From assembly GCA_012295275.1 (NCBI GenBank), contig CM022672.1:23457476-23521475 (forward strand): a stretch of 64,000 nucleotides of DNA, read 5' to 3'. The notes beneath the pieces were generated by a model. That model did no database searches and was not told where the DNA came from. It worked only from the letters and a program-made list of their open reading frames with translations. Source of the stretch: Chrysomallon squamiferum (Eukaryota > Mollusca > Gastropoda > Neomphalida > Peltospiridae). Of the stretch, positions 1-16,270 are shown piece by piece (the first letter of the stretch is position 1; the number at the start of each line of letters is the position of its first letter). Made by a program: the position numbers and the translations under genes.

Positions 1-1320
1 AACAAAACGATCAAGGACATGCTAGATGATGACGTTAATAACCCAGATATTCTTATATGATCACGTAAGCACGTTTCAAGCAGTTCATTCACTGATTAAT
101 ATTTTTCACATCTCAGAAAAAAGAAAAAAAAAAAGAAAGAAATGAGATTAAAAATAAAAGAAGAAAGAGAACACATTTTACCGCGACAGTCAATGAAACG
201 TCATTTTGTTTGTCTTTGATAAAGCGCAAAAACTGAAAACAGCTTGACTTGAAGCCATGTCGTTTGTCAGTAAAGTGCTTCAAAAAAAACCAAAATGCAA
301 CGCTAAAACGAGACACTTTTCAGAAATCCATTTCGTTCAGAATGATATTTATAACGTTCTTGTGATCCGAGATACGTCTAAGCACTGACTATTTTCGTTT
401 CAATAAAGTCTACTTGCAACGTTCTTGCCAGTATTTAAAGTAAATAAAACGAGATGAGATCAAAGTAAAACAGCTAGCATTGAAAAGAAGTACGAGACAT
501 TGAATTAAAAAGGATATGAAGGACGACGAGATTTAAGCTTATAGAGGTTAAAAAAATAATAAAATAAAGTCGTATCACTGATATTTATTTTTTTGCACAA
601 ATATAAGGAAAAAGGAAACGAAATTAAATGTGACGGTTTTGCTGTGGTTTTTTTTGATGACGTCTGTTACCATTAGAAATAGCATCTGGTTTAGCGTCTT
701 GATATAAATTAAATTAAAGTTATGGCTTTAACTAGTTATAATAAGTTATTTTATAGCATGAAATTTTATGTCATATTAGTAACATAGGAAAGTTCTCATC
801 TTAGATAAGTGTATATATGACATTAATATTAATAAGCTAATTTCTGCCATATACTAGGTCAAAGACATTTTGTTTTGATATTATAATATGTACAACTAAC
901 TAATCAAAACCTTATATTTCCTAGTATTTACCAGCATATCACATAAAATACGAACAAGTAATATATTTCTATTTATATAATTTATCATCTTAAAATTAAT
1001 GTTCCAGCTGTCATATTTCAATCGGGATTGGGGAAGGATTATTTGAATAAAATCGGTGATATGATTATTTCCATTTCTGATCATAATTTTGTGTGTGAGA
1101 ATAGTCTTTACTTCTTTACCATTTTACTTCACAGGCTATTCTTGTCAGCTGGCAGGAAATTATCTTTTACATCTTTTCAGACAACAAGGATACACAAGGA
1201 CTTAACATTTCCATTTAAGTTTCTCCAGGTATGGTAAACAGATATGTATGCAATTCACACTAACAATATTGTTTATCTCTCCTGAATTTTTAAGCTAGAA
1301 ATAATTACTTTGAAAAGACC
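1..1320. other. Unique AT-rich DNA, no gene seen
   Basis: Non-repetitive except for an A/G-rich stretch at about 115-175. Open frames are short and without recognisable motifs. Confidence 0.5.
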
Positions 1321-1324
1321 TTTT

Positions 1325-1330
1325 TTATAT

Positions 1331-1362
<32 letters not shown>

Positions 1363-1404
1363 TTTAATTTAATTTAATTATTTATTTATTTATTATTATT
1401 ATTT

Positions 1405-1478
<74 letters not shown>
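1325..1478. repeat. Compound microsatellite (TTTA)n-(TTTAA)n-(GA)n
   Basis: (TTTA)n with a short (TTTAA)n core and ATT units to 1405, then an uninterrupted (AG)n to 1478. Confidence 0.95.
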
Positions 1479-1479
<1 letters not shown>

Positions 1480-1481
<2 letters not shown>

Positions 1482-2945
1482 CCTAATCCGACTGAGAGGA
1501 AAGTACGAAACAAGAGAGATAACTATAAATGATATGAAGTTTTGTCATTAAAGGAGTTGTCTCGTTCAGTGACTGATGCTTTGCTTTTATTTTATGCACA
1601 TAAATATATTATAAAGACTGAGCCACCGGTCACTGAAAATAACAAAATACTAGCAGGCTCGGTACCCATAAATGTGCATTCAATAGATGATTTTTTTTGT
1701 GCGTGTGTGTGTCTGTGTGCGCGTTAAGCAGTCAGTTATTCATTCCGATAATTATAAAATTTACCTAGTTTTCAAGACACTTGGAAGAACGATTTGGGGG
1801 GTAATAAATACATATTTCAACTTTTAATCTATAAACAAGAAGTTAAGATGGGTCGGAAAATTATTTCTCCAAACATCTTCCAGGTTAATTTACATTCCAT
1901 CCTTACATTAGCTTCGATATTGTTATTACTGTTATTGGTGTTCTTACTGTACTTGTTTTTGGTTAGTGTTGTTGCTGTTTTTGATGTTATTATTATTATT
2001 ATGGTTCTTTGCGTTCGTATTTTGATGGTTTAAAATTAAAACAAAGAGCAGAATAGTTTTGCTTAAATCAACACCTTCACGTTTCATCTTCATCGTATAT
2101 CCTTCATCGTCACCGTATTTTTCATCATTCTTATTATTTAATAAAGGGTTAAGCTTCTTTAATCTTTCTTCAAGACATGACAGAGTTAAATGGGCGGCAT
2201 CCATATTGTCGAGATAATTCTGCTTTGTAATTAATGACAGTCAAAAATGGCTGATGGCTGTACTGGCAAGTGTAAAAGATGTCTGGCTTTTGTAGCAGAG
2301 AAGATCGGGCGTGGTTGATGTCACAAAGACCACGTTCATGACTCTGTATCTAGAATCATCAGCGTCGTCAACAACGTCTCTTAGACAGTACTGCCATTCG
2401 CATCGCCAACCAAATTGAATTTAGAGGGTCCGTACGAGTTAGGAAGCAGACGGCCAGTGTTAGATAGGCTGCGATGATTTGTAACATTACACTGAAGCCG
2501 TGGAATATTCAAAAGTGCATTATGTATTTTTCTTTATCGTAATTTGTATGAATAGTTTAAAATAACAAATTCTATGACGTCATTTATTTGTCTTAGTTGA
2601 CAAGAAGAATTTAATAACTGGAATTCTATTATATCATTTCTTTGACATATTTTGTTTTATAATTTTAATTGAGGAAGTAATTAGAATTTTATAGCAAAAA
2701 CACAAACTCTTTCTCACACCACTATCATCATCGCCAGCATATTTACCTTGCTACCATGATAGAAATAGCTACCACAAAAAAGACAACAATAACAATTACT
2801 GTCACTAGTATTAATCCTATTACTACGACTTGACAATAAGTATTATGTTCTTTTATTTTCATCTTTTAACATGGGAAAGAAATATTGTTACTCTTAGTAT
2901 TATTACTCTACTATTGGTATCTCTTCCAATAGTATTACTGCTAAT
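1480..2945. other. Unique DNA with decayed triplet repeats, no gene seen
   Basis: A short (GT)n is at 1700-1720 and decayed GTT/ATT triplets are at about 1920-2005. The more GC-rich block 2200-2470 is unique, with a small inverted repeat CGTGGT/ACCACG near 2310-2334. No convincing frame. Confidence 0.5.
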
Positions 2946-2946
2946 G

Positions 2947-2948
<2 letters not shown>

Positions 2949-3028
<80 letters not shown>
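2949..3028. repeat. (CTA)n-(ATA)n compound microsatellite
   Basis: About 16 CTA units pass directly into about 11 ATA units. The matching polyL/polyI frame is not a gene. Confidence 0.95.
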
Positions 3029-3029
3029 G

Positions 3030-4812
3030 CAATTCATAGTAATGACATTATCAGAGCACGCGATGGAACGTTCAAAAATTATTTAAAATACGTATCTTGT
3101 TTATTATTTTCGCCATAATATTCTCATTATGAGTTATAAATCAACGAAATTCCTTCTGTTATTATTATTCATTACTAATAAATACACAGAATTATTATGA
3201 ATTATATGAATTATATTCAGTAAATATTATAACATAAGTGAAGAGGATTTATTATGATATACTGAATAAAATTAATAACTGCCTAACTATCAGTCATAAT
3301 TATTAACTTCTGTCCATTAGATGTCGTTAAGAATATTTCTTAAATGGTACAATAAAATCAAGAGTCTTAGTTACAGCTTGCTTACGTGACTATTAAGTAT
3401 TCTTCAATTAGGATAAAACAGGGCTAGCGATATGAAACTGGTCAAAATATGTACGCGATGCCAGACGAAATAATTTGCAATGGCCTACAAAAAGTCTACA
3501 GTGTCGAAAGATACAATTTCTTTAGCTTCTAAAACAAGAAAGACGCTATCGTATTTGCAATTTGTGACAATCCCGTCGAGTAATATAATTGTCTTCTTCC
3601 TTAAATCTTCTCTTCTTGTATTGCCAACTACTGAGCAATGATAAAGTGACGTTCTCACTGCGCAACGTTTAATGATAATTTGTTGTGTAAAAAGGACATT
3701 TTTCAGCATGTTTTTATGTGTTGAATATCATGGAAACGGTTAAGTAGAACTAAAGAGACAGAAAGAAAGACAGAGAAAAGACAGATACTGAGAGATAGTT
3801 AGGCTGATAAAAATGCCAGAGAGATAGCTAATCTGGAAACCAAAGGAAATAACTCTTGTTTCATTGTTAGTACTAGAGTTTGATTAGAGTAGAAAATATG
3901 AATTTTCTGATGGTTATGATTTCACACGACTTACAGAAAGCAATTCCAGGTTTTTTTTACGTTTTAGGTATTCTTATAGAATGAATCAATCCTATGCTTT
4001 GAATTGCCATTTTGAATTACTACGAACAATGTTTTCTTTTTTGTTTACGGATAAAAAAAATAAAAATAAAAATAAACACTCTACTTTTCGTTTTACAACG
4101 AGAAGTTTGAATAAAAAATAATAAAGAATCCATGATATCCAAACGCTATAATGACCACTCTCTCAAAAATGAGAGTTCCCACAGTCAGCATTACAAGTTG
4201 CGTGGTGGGAACACGGCTTTAATGGATTCGACCACGCAAGACAAAGACAACGGATGGAGATTAATTGCTGGAACATGGGGATACTAATGAACTGGCGTTT
4301 GACATGCAGTTACAGTATGGTGTCCGTCTCTAGTTTTTATTTCTTCCCTTGCTATAATTTTATTAGAGTAGTCGCGCAAGAAACGTCCCCAAAGAAAAGT
4401 TCTTTATAAGCAAAAGACGACAGCATTAATTAGGTGAGGAAATAAAATATTTATAAAGAGATATGTTTAATTATCTTGTCTAATAAAGCTTTTCTGAATG
4501 CAATGGTAAAAAGATTGCCGTCGCCAATATTTTTTTTACCAGATATATGAGTAGAATATTAATATGCTATACATTCGTTTATTCCATGCAAAAATCTTAA
4601 TGCTCTTACACAAAATAATAACTGAGAAACACTCAATAATCCGTTTACAGAGTTGACGCCTTGAATTAAGGACGACAACGAAAGAATTTCTCAAGACATC
4701 TATTACTTTCAAAATGCCTAGTGGCTCCGTTCGTTATATACATTTTTTTTACAGAATGTACCAATAAAAATAGTATTAATAACAACAGACGATGACGGCA
4801 ACGACGACAATG
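3030..4812. other. Unique DNA, no gene seen
   Basis: AT-rich with a more GC-rich block at 4140-4330 that includes the hairpin at 4198-4239. Open frames are under 80 codons and unrecognised. Confidence 0.5.
4198..4239. other. Short hairpin in a unique block
   Basis: TTGCGTGGT and ACCACGCAA form a perfect 9-bp stem around a 24-nt loop. A B-box-like GGATTCGACC lies partly in the right arm, but no tRNA fold is present. Confidence 0.4.
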
Positions 4813-4848
4813 ACAACAACAACAACAACAACAACAACAATAATAATC

Positions 4849-4897
<49 letters not shown>
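4813..4897. repeat. (CAA)n-(TAA)n compound microsatellite
   Basis: CAA units pass into TAA units with one CAT interruption. Confidence 0.95.
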
Positions 4898-4899
<2 letters not shown>

Positions 4900-7305
4900 G
4901 AACAAATGTTACGTTATAATTTGTATCATTTTACTGTAACAATTAGCTGCCATTATTCGACAACTGTGTTTTTCTTAACCTTTAATAATATTAACAATAA
5001 TGGCGATGAAGACATCTTAATTTAATTACAATCACTTAAAGAAAAACTTTGCTTGATACATGCTGGTTATGGCTGGAACATAGTGTTCAGTGATTACACA
5101 GTTTATGTAAAAAAATGGGTTCGTGTGCGTACGTCGCCTTTGCTGTTTAGAAAAAAAAAACATAACATCTCAGAAAAGTATTTTTCTCGCATTCTTGAGC
5201 ATTAATTTCATAATTATTGTTCTATGAATGGTTTATGTATAACACATATAAAATAAATAAATAAATAAGAATAAAAAAGTGCGTCATTTAAAACAAAAAC
5301 TGTTAGAAATGACATTCTTTCCAACAGGAATTGAACAGTCTTTGAAAATTATTGCATGATGTAATGGGAAAGTGTACAGAATTAGACTACGTATTCCAAA
5401 TAACAATTAAGCACTTAACAAGATTGTGGTGTTTTTTACCTCATGTTTGATTCCTAGAGCAAGTTTGAATTCTTATTAAATTGACTTTCTTCTTTCTTCT
5501 TCTTTTCCCTAATTTACTTTTGCTTGCGCTGTCTCTGAATTTATTTATTAATTTATTTATTTGTTGGTTAGTTAGAGTGTTTTTTTTTTTTTTTTTTTTT
5601 ATTATTAATTCTTTTTCTTATTCTAAATATTAGGATTTAATGCGAATTTATTTTAAAATAATGCATTTTGTAACATTAAAAACAAAATGATTCGAAATAA
5701 CTTTCTTTTATTTTTAAAATTTTTAAACTGTAATATAAATTTTGAAGTTTTATTGTTTTAGAGAAACTTCATAACGTCAAACATATTTTGTAGTAAATAA
5801 AACAATACTGAAAGAATTTTAAGCAATCTAAATTACTTTTTCTTTTCATTTCAGTATATTTATTATTTCTTATCATTATATTTTTAAATATCAATATTGT
5901 TATTATGTAAAAAAAAAAAAAAAAAAATAAAAAATAAAATAAAAAAATAAAAAATTATAATTTTTTAAAACAGGCCTTAAACGATTTAAATTATGATACC
6001 ATTGTATTTAATCAGCACCTTGAAGCTAAGCTCCGATTAGAAAGGATTTTCTGTATGTTACGCATTTGAAACATATTTCATAATAATAATACCAAAAAAA
6101 AAACAACCTTTGCCAGTACTCAGCAGTAATAACTTTGGCTTAAAAGTTTATGTCATTTAAAACCATCTGCGTAAGCTGTGTAATTCGTCTTGCCTAATGT
6201 TTCAGATACGTCGATATGCAGATAATAAATAGACAACTCAGTGGGAATGTCTGACATCAAGTTTGTTCTGATATGACCTGCAGAAAATCGTCGTTATTAT
6301 CCGACACGTCGAGGCTCCCGTGATTCTGGCGGCGGAAACACTCTTTGAGCGAAAATGTTTCATTATTGGTTAACATTGTCGTTGCAGATTTAACATTTTC
6401 GTTACACATGCCCGTTAGTCAGTAAATACGGAGCGTTTGGCTTCCTTCGCGTACGGACAATAGGTGAAAAAGAAAAAAAAAGAAGAATTAGAAAAAGTAA
6501 TTCTCTCTTTCCGATGGCATGCGTTTGTATTGGATCAACTCGATATCTTTGTCAAGTCTGACAAGATTAAAGGGGCTACGATGACATCTAACAGCCCTTG
6601 TCAATTGGTGGTTTGATTTCAAATTGCTTCCAGCTTAGAACGCCGCAGCCGTCTTGGAAAATTAATGATTAAATTTCTGTGAATTGTTGAAGAGAAAATT
6701 ACTCATCTCAGACAATAACGGACTAGCAGACGCACAGCTGCGCTAGTATGTGAGAACGTACGAATATTCCCACTTAAAAATATACATCTTTAACAAGAAT
6801 CGCTTGCCACAAAGAAGATTGTTTCTAAAGCTTGAAATATGTAACGGAAGCGAATCTCTTGGTGAAGTCTTCGATATGGAGGACACGTGAAAAACAAAAA
6901 GAAAATCCCGGTCACAAACGAATAATAAAAATAGCAAAAACGATGAAACTAAAAATAGCGAAAAAGTGTACTGAAGTGAATAATAAAGAAAAAATAACCC
7001 CTAACAGCAATAGATAATAATTTAGAACATAATAATAATTATAAATAAAGCACAATTCGTTTATACCAAAAAGCGAAATAGCTTATCGAAACGGCTCGGG
7101 AAATGAAGTTCAGTAAACGTTTTAAAAACTAGAAGCAGGATTGCTGGTAATTGATGTAGGAAACTGCGGGGACGCTGATGTGAGCACGACTACCAGTGCG
7201 AGGTCAGCGAGGGTCTGCTAACGAGAAACCGCCAACTTTGTCTTTGTCACGTTCTTTGATGTACTCCAGTCCGCAATCTCACTGATACCAATCTTCAAGT
7301 ACCAT
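4898..7305. other. Unique AT-rich DNA, no gene seen
   Basis: T20 at 5581-5600, A-rich tract at 5909-5955, and the GC-richer block 6170-6660. A second GC-richer segment is at 7085-7290. None has a convincing coding frame. Confidence 0.5.
6170..6660. other. GC-richer unique block, candidate conserved non-coding element
   Basis: The block is non-repetitive with many CpG words (ACACGTCGAGGCTCCCG, GGCGGCGGAAACAC, CGCCGCAGCCGTC) and TAATGATTAAATT near 6665. There is no convincing open frame on either strand. Composition alone suggests constraint; conservation cannot be judged here. Confidence 0.3.
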
Positions 7306-7645
7306 GTTTTGTTTTCATTTACAATTTTCAGTTTGATATCTTTTGGTTTCATTCCTTTCTTATTTTCATCCTTCTTTTCTTTCCATTTTATTTTTTTTTA
7401 TTATTATTTTTTTTTTTTTTTTACCATATCTAATTATTTTGCTTTTGCCTATTTCTTTTTTTTTGTATTTGTTTGTTTCATGCTTCTTTATTTTTCTTTC
7501 TCGATTCATTCGTGATTTTCTATTTTTCCTTTTCCTTTATTTCTTATGTGCATTTCCTTTACTACTATTCCTTCTTGGTTCTTTCCTTTTTATTTATTTC
7601 TCTTTTCTTCCTTTCTGTTATCTTTATTGCTGTCTCCATTAAGAG
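7306..7645. repeat. Pyrimidine-rich (T/C) low-complexity tract
   Basis: Nearly all T and C on the plus strand, giving overlapping Phe/Leu/Ser frames in two phases, a sign of composition rather than coding. Confidence 0.8.
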
Positions 7646-9045
7646 ATGCATAATGACTTAATCATTCCGGAACCTTCTAATACAATCTGATATTTCATTT
7701 GAAAAACAACATATTTTTCATGTCCTTTTTAACACTACATGCTTCCTATCGTCGTGTACTTCCTATTTCCGAGCCACAATTTTTCTTTGTACGTGTCTAT
7801 CATCCTTTCCAAACTGATTTTTTTTTCCCTTACAAATTCAATAATTAAAATTGTTATTTATGTTTTCGGAAGATAGTTCATTAATTATTTCTGAAAAGAT
7901 GTAAATGAGAAACGTATGTAACACTGAAAACGGAATTTATTTAAATGAAATATTGTAAAAGAAACATATGATAATAACAAACATTAAATAAACTGTATAT
8001 TCATAATGACTAAATCTTGTGCATCCGAAATCAAGAATATATTAAATTAAAAAAAAAAGGTTATTAAATATCAGCTTGTCCGTTTCTGAAATTATTAAAT
8101 TTAATGAAAAAAAATCAACAAATGTGTCCATATTATAAAGTATACTACTGAAGTGATATATATTTTCAATATAATACTAAATACATCTTATAATCTACAT
8201 ATAATAAATTATCTTACAGTTCTCCTTCTCCTCACTGTTTTCCTTCATAGAAAAAAAAATCAGAAAACATTTTATCTTGAAAGTTATTATATTATAACAA
8301 TACCGCTTGATCTGGTAGAATTCTGGATCCGTCTCCGATGCTTTGAAATAAGAAAACATTTGTACTGTCGAAGACAAATTGTTTTAATTACAAAGCCGAA
8401 GTAATCGCCCAAGAGTATGACTGTCTGTTTGCCTGTAAGTAAATTGGTATTATCAGCAAATATGATGTGTATATTTATTTATATATGCATGTTGGTAGGT
8501 AGGTAGGTAGCTAGGTACATAGTAAACAGGTATGCAGGTATATAATTATGTACATCTACACTCAGTATAATATGCTTTATATTTCATTTACAGCACAGAA
8601 ATTCACTGTTGTAATGTATATCTTTCCGAAGTAATTTATTGACTGACTTCAAAATATATAAATACCCTTTGTAATTCTTTTGAATTTATAAGGAAATAAA
8701 TTTATTTTCTAATCACTAATAGAAATGCTACAAAGAATATGTTAATTAATGTTGAAAATAAGAAGCTCAGGAAAGAAGCCACATGTGGCATATAAAATGG
8801 TAAGACAAATACAATGTTCTTCAAAAGAAGCGAACTGGAATGTTCGGGAATGGTCTTGTCCTTTTATACATGAGAGCCATGGTATTCAGCCCTCTTTCCA
8901 TCTGTCTAGAAACATTATTTATTTATTTATTTTCAAAATCTCGCAGTCGAAAATTTATATCGGTTTGGGATATTCTGAAAACAGCTATATGTCTGTATCA
9001 TTACAGCCGTACTGAGCAACATTCTACAGAGTGCTCTCTTTTCTC
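7646..9045. other. Unique AT-rich DNA, no gene seen
   Basis: Contains (GTAG)n at 8488-8515 and otherwise unremarkable sequence. Confidence 0.5.
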
Positions 9046-9049
9046 ACTT

Positions 9050-9515
9050 TGTCTATCCACCTGTCTATATATCTATCCATCTATCGTCTATATCTATCTA
9101 TCTATCTATCTGTCTATCTATCTATATCTATATATATATATATATATATATACATATCTGCCTATATATATCTATCTCTGTCTATTTATCTATCTATCTA
9201 TCTGTCTATCTGTCTATCCATCTGTCTGTACATCTCTCTGTCTATTTATGTATCTAACAATCTGTCTGTCTGTGTGTATATCTATCTATCTATCTGTATG
9301 TCTGGCTGTCTGTCTTTCTGTATATATATATATATGTTTGTCACTCTGTACGTCTATTTATCTGTCTGTCTATCTATCTATCTATCTCTCTATTTATTTA
9401 TTTATCTGACTATCTATATCTATGTATCTATTTTAATCTATCTCTATATCTGTCCATATATTTATCTATCTGTCTGTCTGTCTGTCTGGCTGGCAGTATG
9501 TCTGTCTGTCTGTAA
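9050..9515. repeat. (TCTA)n/(TCTG)n diverged microsatellite, about 465 bp
   Basis: Long imperfect tetranucleotide array with internal (TA)n and (TTTA)n. It creates two overlapping frames of about 190 codons of YLSI/CLSV repeats, which are not genes. Confidence 0.95.
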
Positions 9516-10185
9516 ACATACAAAACAACATTTTAGCCACTTCGCCTTGTTCTTTGCATTGTTTGATTTTCTTCCTTTTTTTTTCTCTTTTTTTTTCTTG
9601 AAAACAAAAGTATTTTGAGAAATCTACTATTTTGAGAAATCAAATCTGTCTAAGGGAACTGACGCTGAGATAGTTAATTTTAGTGACGGCAAGACTACAG
9701 TTAAAATAGACATTAAAAGTAACAAAAGAGTTTAAAATGTTTTATCTCTAGTTATGCACAACTGATAGGAACGAATCTGGAAATATTTCTAAAGGATAAT
9801 TTTATTATAATCCATTTCAAGTTAGAAATGAAAACGTTTATTTAACGATGCTCTCAATACATTTTTCAATCCACGGTTATATGTTTAAGGATTATACAGG
9901 TAATGAGATAGGAAATTAGTTGTGGTATGTTGTTGTTTGGTCGTCTATCCATTGCTTACGTCATTTGTTTTATTAATTTATTCATTAACTTTTTTTAATA
10001 CATTCTTTCCTTCTGCAGTTTATTTGGGAAATGTTATTGTTCTTTCCTTCTCTCTTTCCTTTATTTTTTCCTCATTCACTAAAGTGTTCGTTCATTTAAC
10101 GTCATATATGTTTTTTCATATTTTATGTTTCTTTCACATTTTGAAAGAAACCAGGAAATTATTATTATTATATTTATTGTTCTAT
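9516..10185. other. Unique, T-rich DNA
   Basis: A 14-bp direct repeat (TATTTTGAGAAATC) is at 9611 and 9628; otherwise T-rich and unique. Confidence 0.5.
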
Positions 10186-10379
10186 TTATTTGTTTATCTA
10201 TATACTTTATTTATTTATTTATTTATTTGTTTGTTTGTTTGTTTGTTTATTTGTTTGTTTGTTTGTTTGTTTTGTTTTGTTTACTTCACACTAATTTCTT
10301 CACTGTTGGTTTCTTCTTCTTTTCTTTCTTCTTCTTCTTCTTTGTTTTTGTTGTTCTTCTTCTTTTTCTTCTTCTTTTT

Positions 10380-10410
<31 letters not shown>

Positions 10411-10462
10411 TTATTATTATTATATTATGATTATTATGATTATTATTATTATTATTATTGCA
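10186..10462. repeat. (TTTA)n, (TTTG)n, (CTT)n and (ATT)n cluster
   Basis: (TTTA)n passes into (TTTG)n to about 10283, then CTT-rich sequence from 10310 ending in perfect (CTT)n followed by (ATT)n to 10462. Confidence 0.95.
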
Positions 10463-13488
<3,026 letters not shown>

Positions 13489-15954
13489 AAAAGTTCTCCA
13501 AAAGCATTTAATTCTGACGCAGCTGAGAAAATCTATAACGCGTTGGTGTTCATACATATCTATTCGCGTTATAAATATTTAAATTCTTAATTTAAAACAT
13601 TTGTCTTCGAATCTATCAACATTGGTCTTTTGTTAACAAGGATGTTCCCTACGTTATTCTTGTATTATCACAAATTCAGTTAGCTTGTATTCACGAATCT
13701 ACCAGCATGTCAATTACAAATTCAGTTTTGAGGCAGATTCAGACACTAGAGTGTCGCCTTCAAAATTAGCATGACTCCGTTACACTGCTGTGAAACCCGT
13801 GCACAAAATGTATTATTGGATTAAGGCGCGGCGTAGCACTTTGAACAAGCTTATTAACACTGCGGATGGTCAGAACCAAACAACTCACAGTGGTCTAATA
13901 ATCGGCAGTGTTCGTTTGTCCTAGCCAGATTTTTGGGAGCGTTGAATAATAATAAAGGCACCTAATAAAAGCTTTTATCCCATTAAGGGAAGGTCCTAAT
14001 CAGAAAGCATACCGTGTGTTTTTAATAAAGAACCTATTACAGAGATCTGGAATTATGAATATTTTTGTCTGACGCTCTTTTCTACGAGTTGACAAATTTC
14101 TTGTTAGAAAAATCATTAGTTCAAGGCTAAATGATTAGCTGTGATGGCACGTCTCATACAGGTTCAAACATCACAGGCCGAGGCAAATACAGTAATGAAC
14201 TGAAAATGTCTTATTGCTCAAAGCTGGGGGGGGTTTTCCTTTCAATTCAGTAAGAATGAAACAGTTTTGCTAAGTCGATGTTGAAGCCATTTTCCTTTAT
14301 TTCTTGTGTAGTGGAAATGAAATTAGATTGTTATGAAAACTAGTTATATTGAATTATCTTAAAATATTACTTTTCATCTTGGAATATTTCTGTTACTGTT
14401 AGGGATATCTGATATTTTTTAGAAATGAGGTAAAAATATATTGATGTTAATGATTTCGTTAGTAATCGGTTAATTATTAACATTTTTATAAAATTAAAGT
14501 TGTAGATTGTTCTTTTTAATGTCATCGGTAATCTATATTTAATCAAAATACAATACATCTCTTGTCCAAGATTAAAGACAGAGCAGATAATTCGTATAAG
14601 CCTTTAAAATTAAATTTGAAATTCATTCATTTACATTTATTACGTATCTAAATTAATAATCTGAATTTATTGATGCAGACTATACTACTTAAATGTATTT
14701 TATTTAATGATTTAATTTACATTATTATTATTTTTGAAAATTTAACTTTATAGCAATGCATAGTGTTTTGGAAACACGAGATATATATATATATCTAAAA
14801 TCTCAGAGATATGCTATTGAATTATTATTATTACGTAACTTCTTCTGGTCCGAAGAATACATAAACAGAAGGGAAAAACAACTTTATGGTGAACTTTCAT
14901 ACATTCAAACAAGGAATATTTCAGTAAAATCATTGTAAAATGGTTTCTGAGCATTTTCATGGAAAAGAAATGATATCATCAGTCAGATTCAGTTCTGTTG
15001 TTGCATTATGGTCAAAATACAATCAACTGTTACTGTTAGAAATATTTCGTAAAATTTTTACATTTATCCTTAAAAATGTATTTGTGATCCAAGCTAGTTT
15101 ACATGCCATATGATAATTCTTAAAATTGTAAATCTGCAGTTTCTTTAATATATTCACCGATACGTTTTGTGATCCTGTTATATATAAGTAATAATAATTA
15201 AATTATTTAACAATTTTGAGTAAGAGAAAAAATGTTTTTTCAATTATTATTATAACTTAGATACAGGTTTGTAAATACTGGTATGCTACGTTATATCGAT
15301 TAGGATTAATATTTGACAAGAAAAAGTTGGGTGAAATTAAATTTGCCACGTACCAAAAAGAAAAAGGAAGAACAAGGAAAAAGCTTTAAAAATAAAAATT
15401 AAAAAAATCCATAAACTTATTGTGACCTTGAGAAACAATAATCTTCTTAACACATCTTAAATTACTAACTTTTAATTTTTTTGCATTCTAAATTCCTGCT
15501 ACATTACAATCACAAATATAAAACAAAAGCACAACACCTGGCCCGGTGTCCTAATAAATCATGCCCCAAGTTTCAAAATACCAATATATTATTAACATAT
15601 CAATGTATTATCGCCAACGACAGCCAGCACGTGTATAACGATGTTCTCGTTTCTCTACCGCAATCACAAATTAGGCTTCATTGCATCAGCTGAAAGGTCA
15701 ATATTCCCGTTTAGCTCAACATCCAATATCACACATCCGCAAGAGAAGTTAACACCATCGCCTACAAGAGCGGCATAAATGTCAGTGAAACCAGCTTTGT
15801 TTAACGCGTTCTTTGTCAGACAGAAGTTAACAAGTTAATACAACATCTTACAGCTTCCTCAAGTGTGCTCAAATATCGTATTCTCACTTACTGTTATGAA
15901 GCAACCTGCACCATTCCTTCTATTACAAAATGAGTGGTAGACATTGTAATTAAG
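13489..15954. other. Unique DNA, no gene seen
   Basis: GC-richer unique parts lie at 13620-14220 (with palindrome GACACT-AG-AGTGTC near 13740) and 15690-15910; the rest is AT-rich. Open frames are short and unrecognised. Confidence 0.5.
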
Positions 15955-16270
15955 CACACATACACAGAACCCACACTCGTACATGTACATCCACCATCCA
16001 TCCATTATACCTACACACACTTCCATACATACATGCATCCGTACTTATATAAATATATATACATACATACATTCATTCATGCATATATACATTTATACAC
16101 ATATACACACACATGCAGACAAACACATGCAGACACACACACACTCACATATATAGATACATACATACATACATACATAAATACATACATACATACATAA
16201 ATACATACATACATACATACATACATACATACATACATACAAACATACATACATACATACATATACATTT
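15955..16270. repeat. (CATA)n microsatellite with CACA variants
   Basis: Diverged CA/CATA at the left, nearly perfect (CATA)n from about 16158 to 16262. Confidence 0.95.

Noticed and set aside
4198-4239. Possible tRNA or tRNA-derived SINE because of GGATTCGACC
   Set aside because: No cloverleaf, no A box at the right distance and no 3' tail.
8840-9618. Two overlapping frames of about 190 codons
   Set aside because: They are translations of a (TCTA)n/(TCTG)n array (YLSI, CLSV repeats) open in several phases at once.
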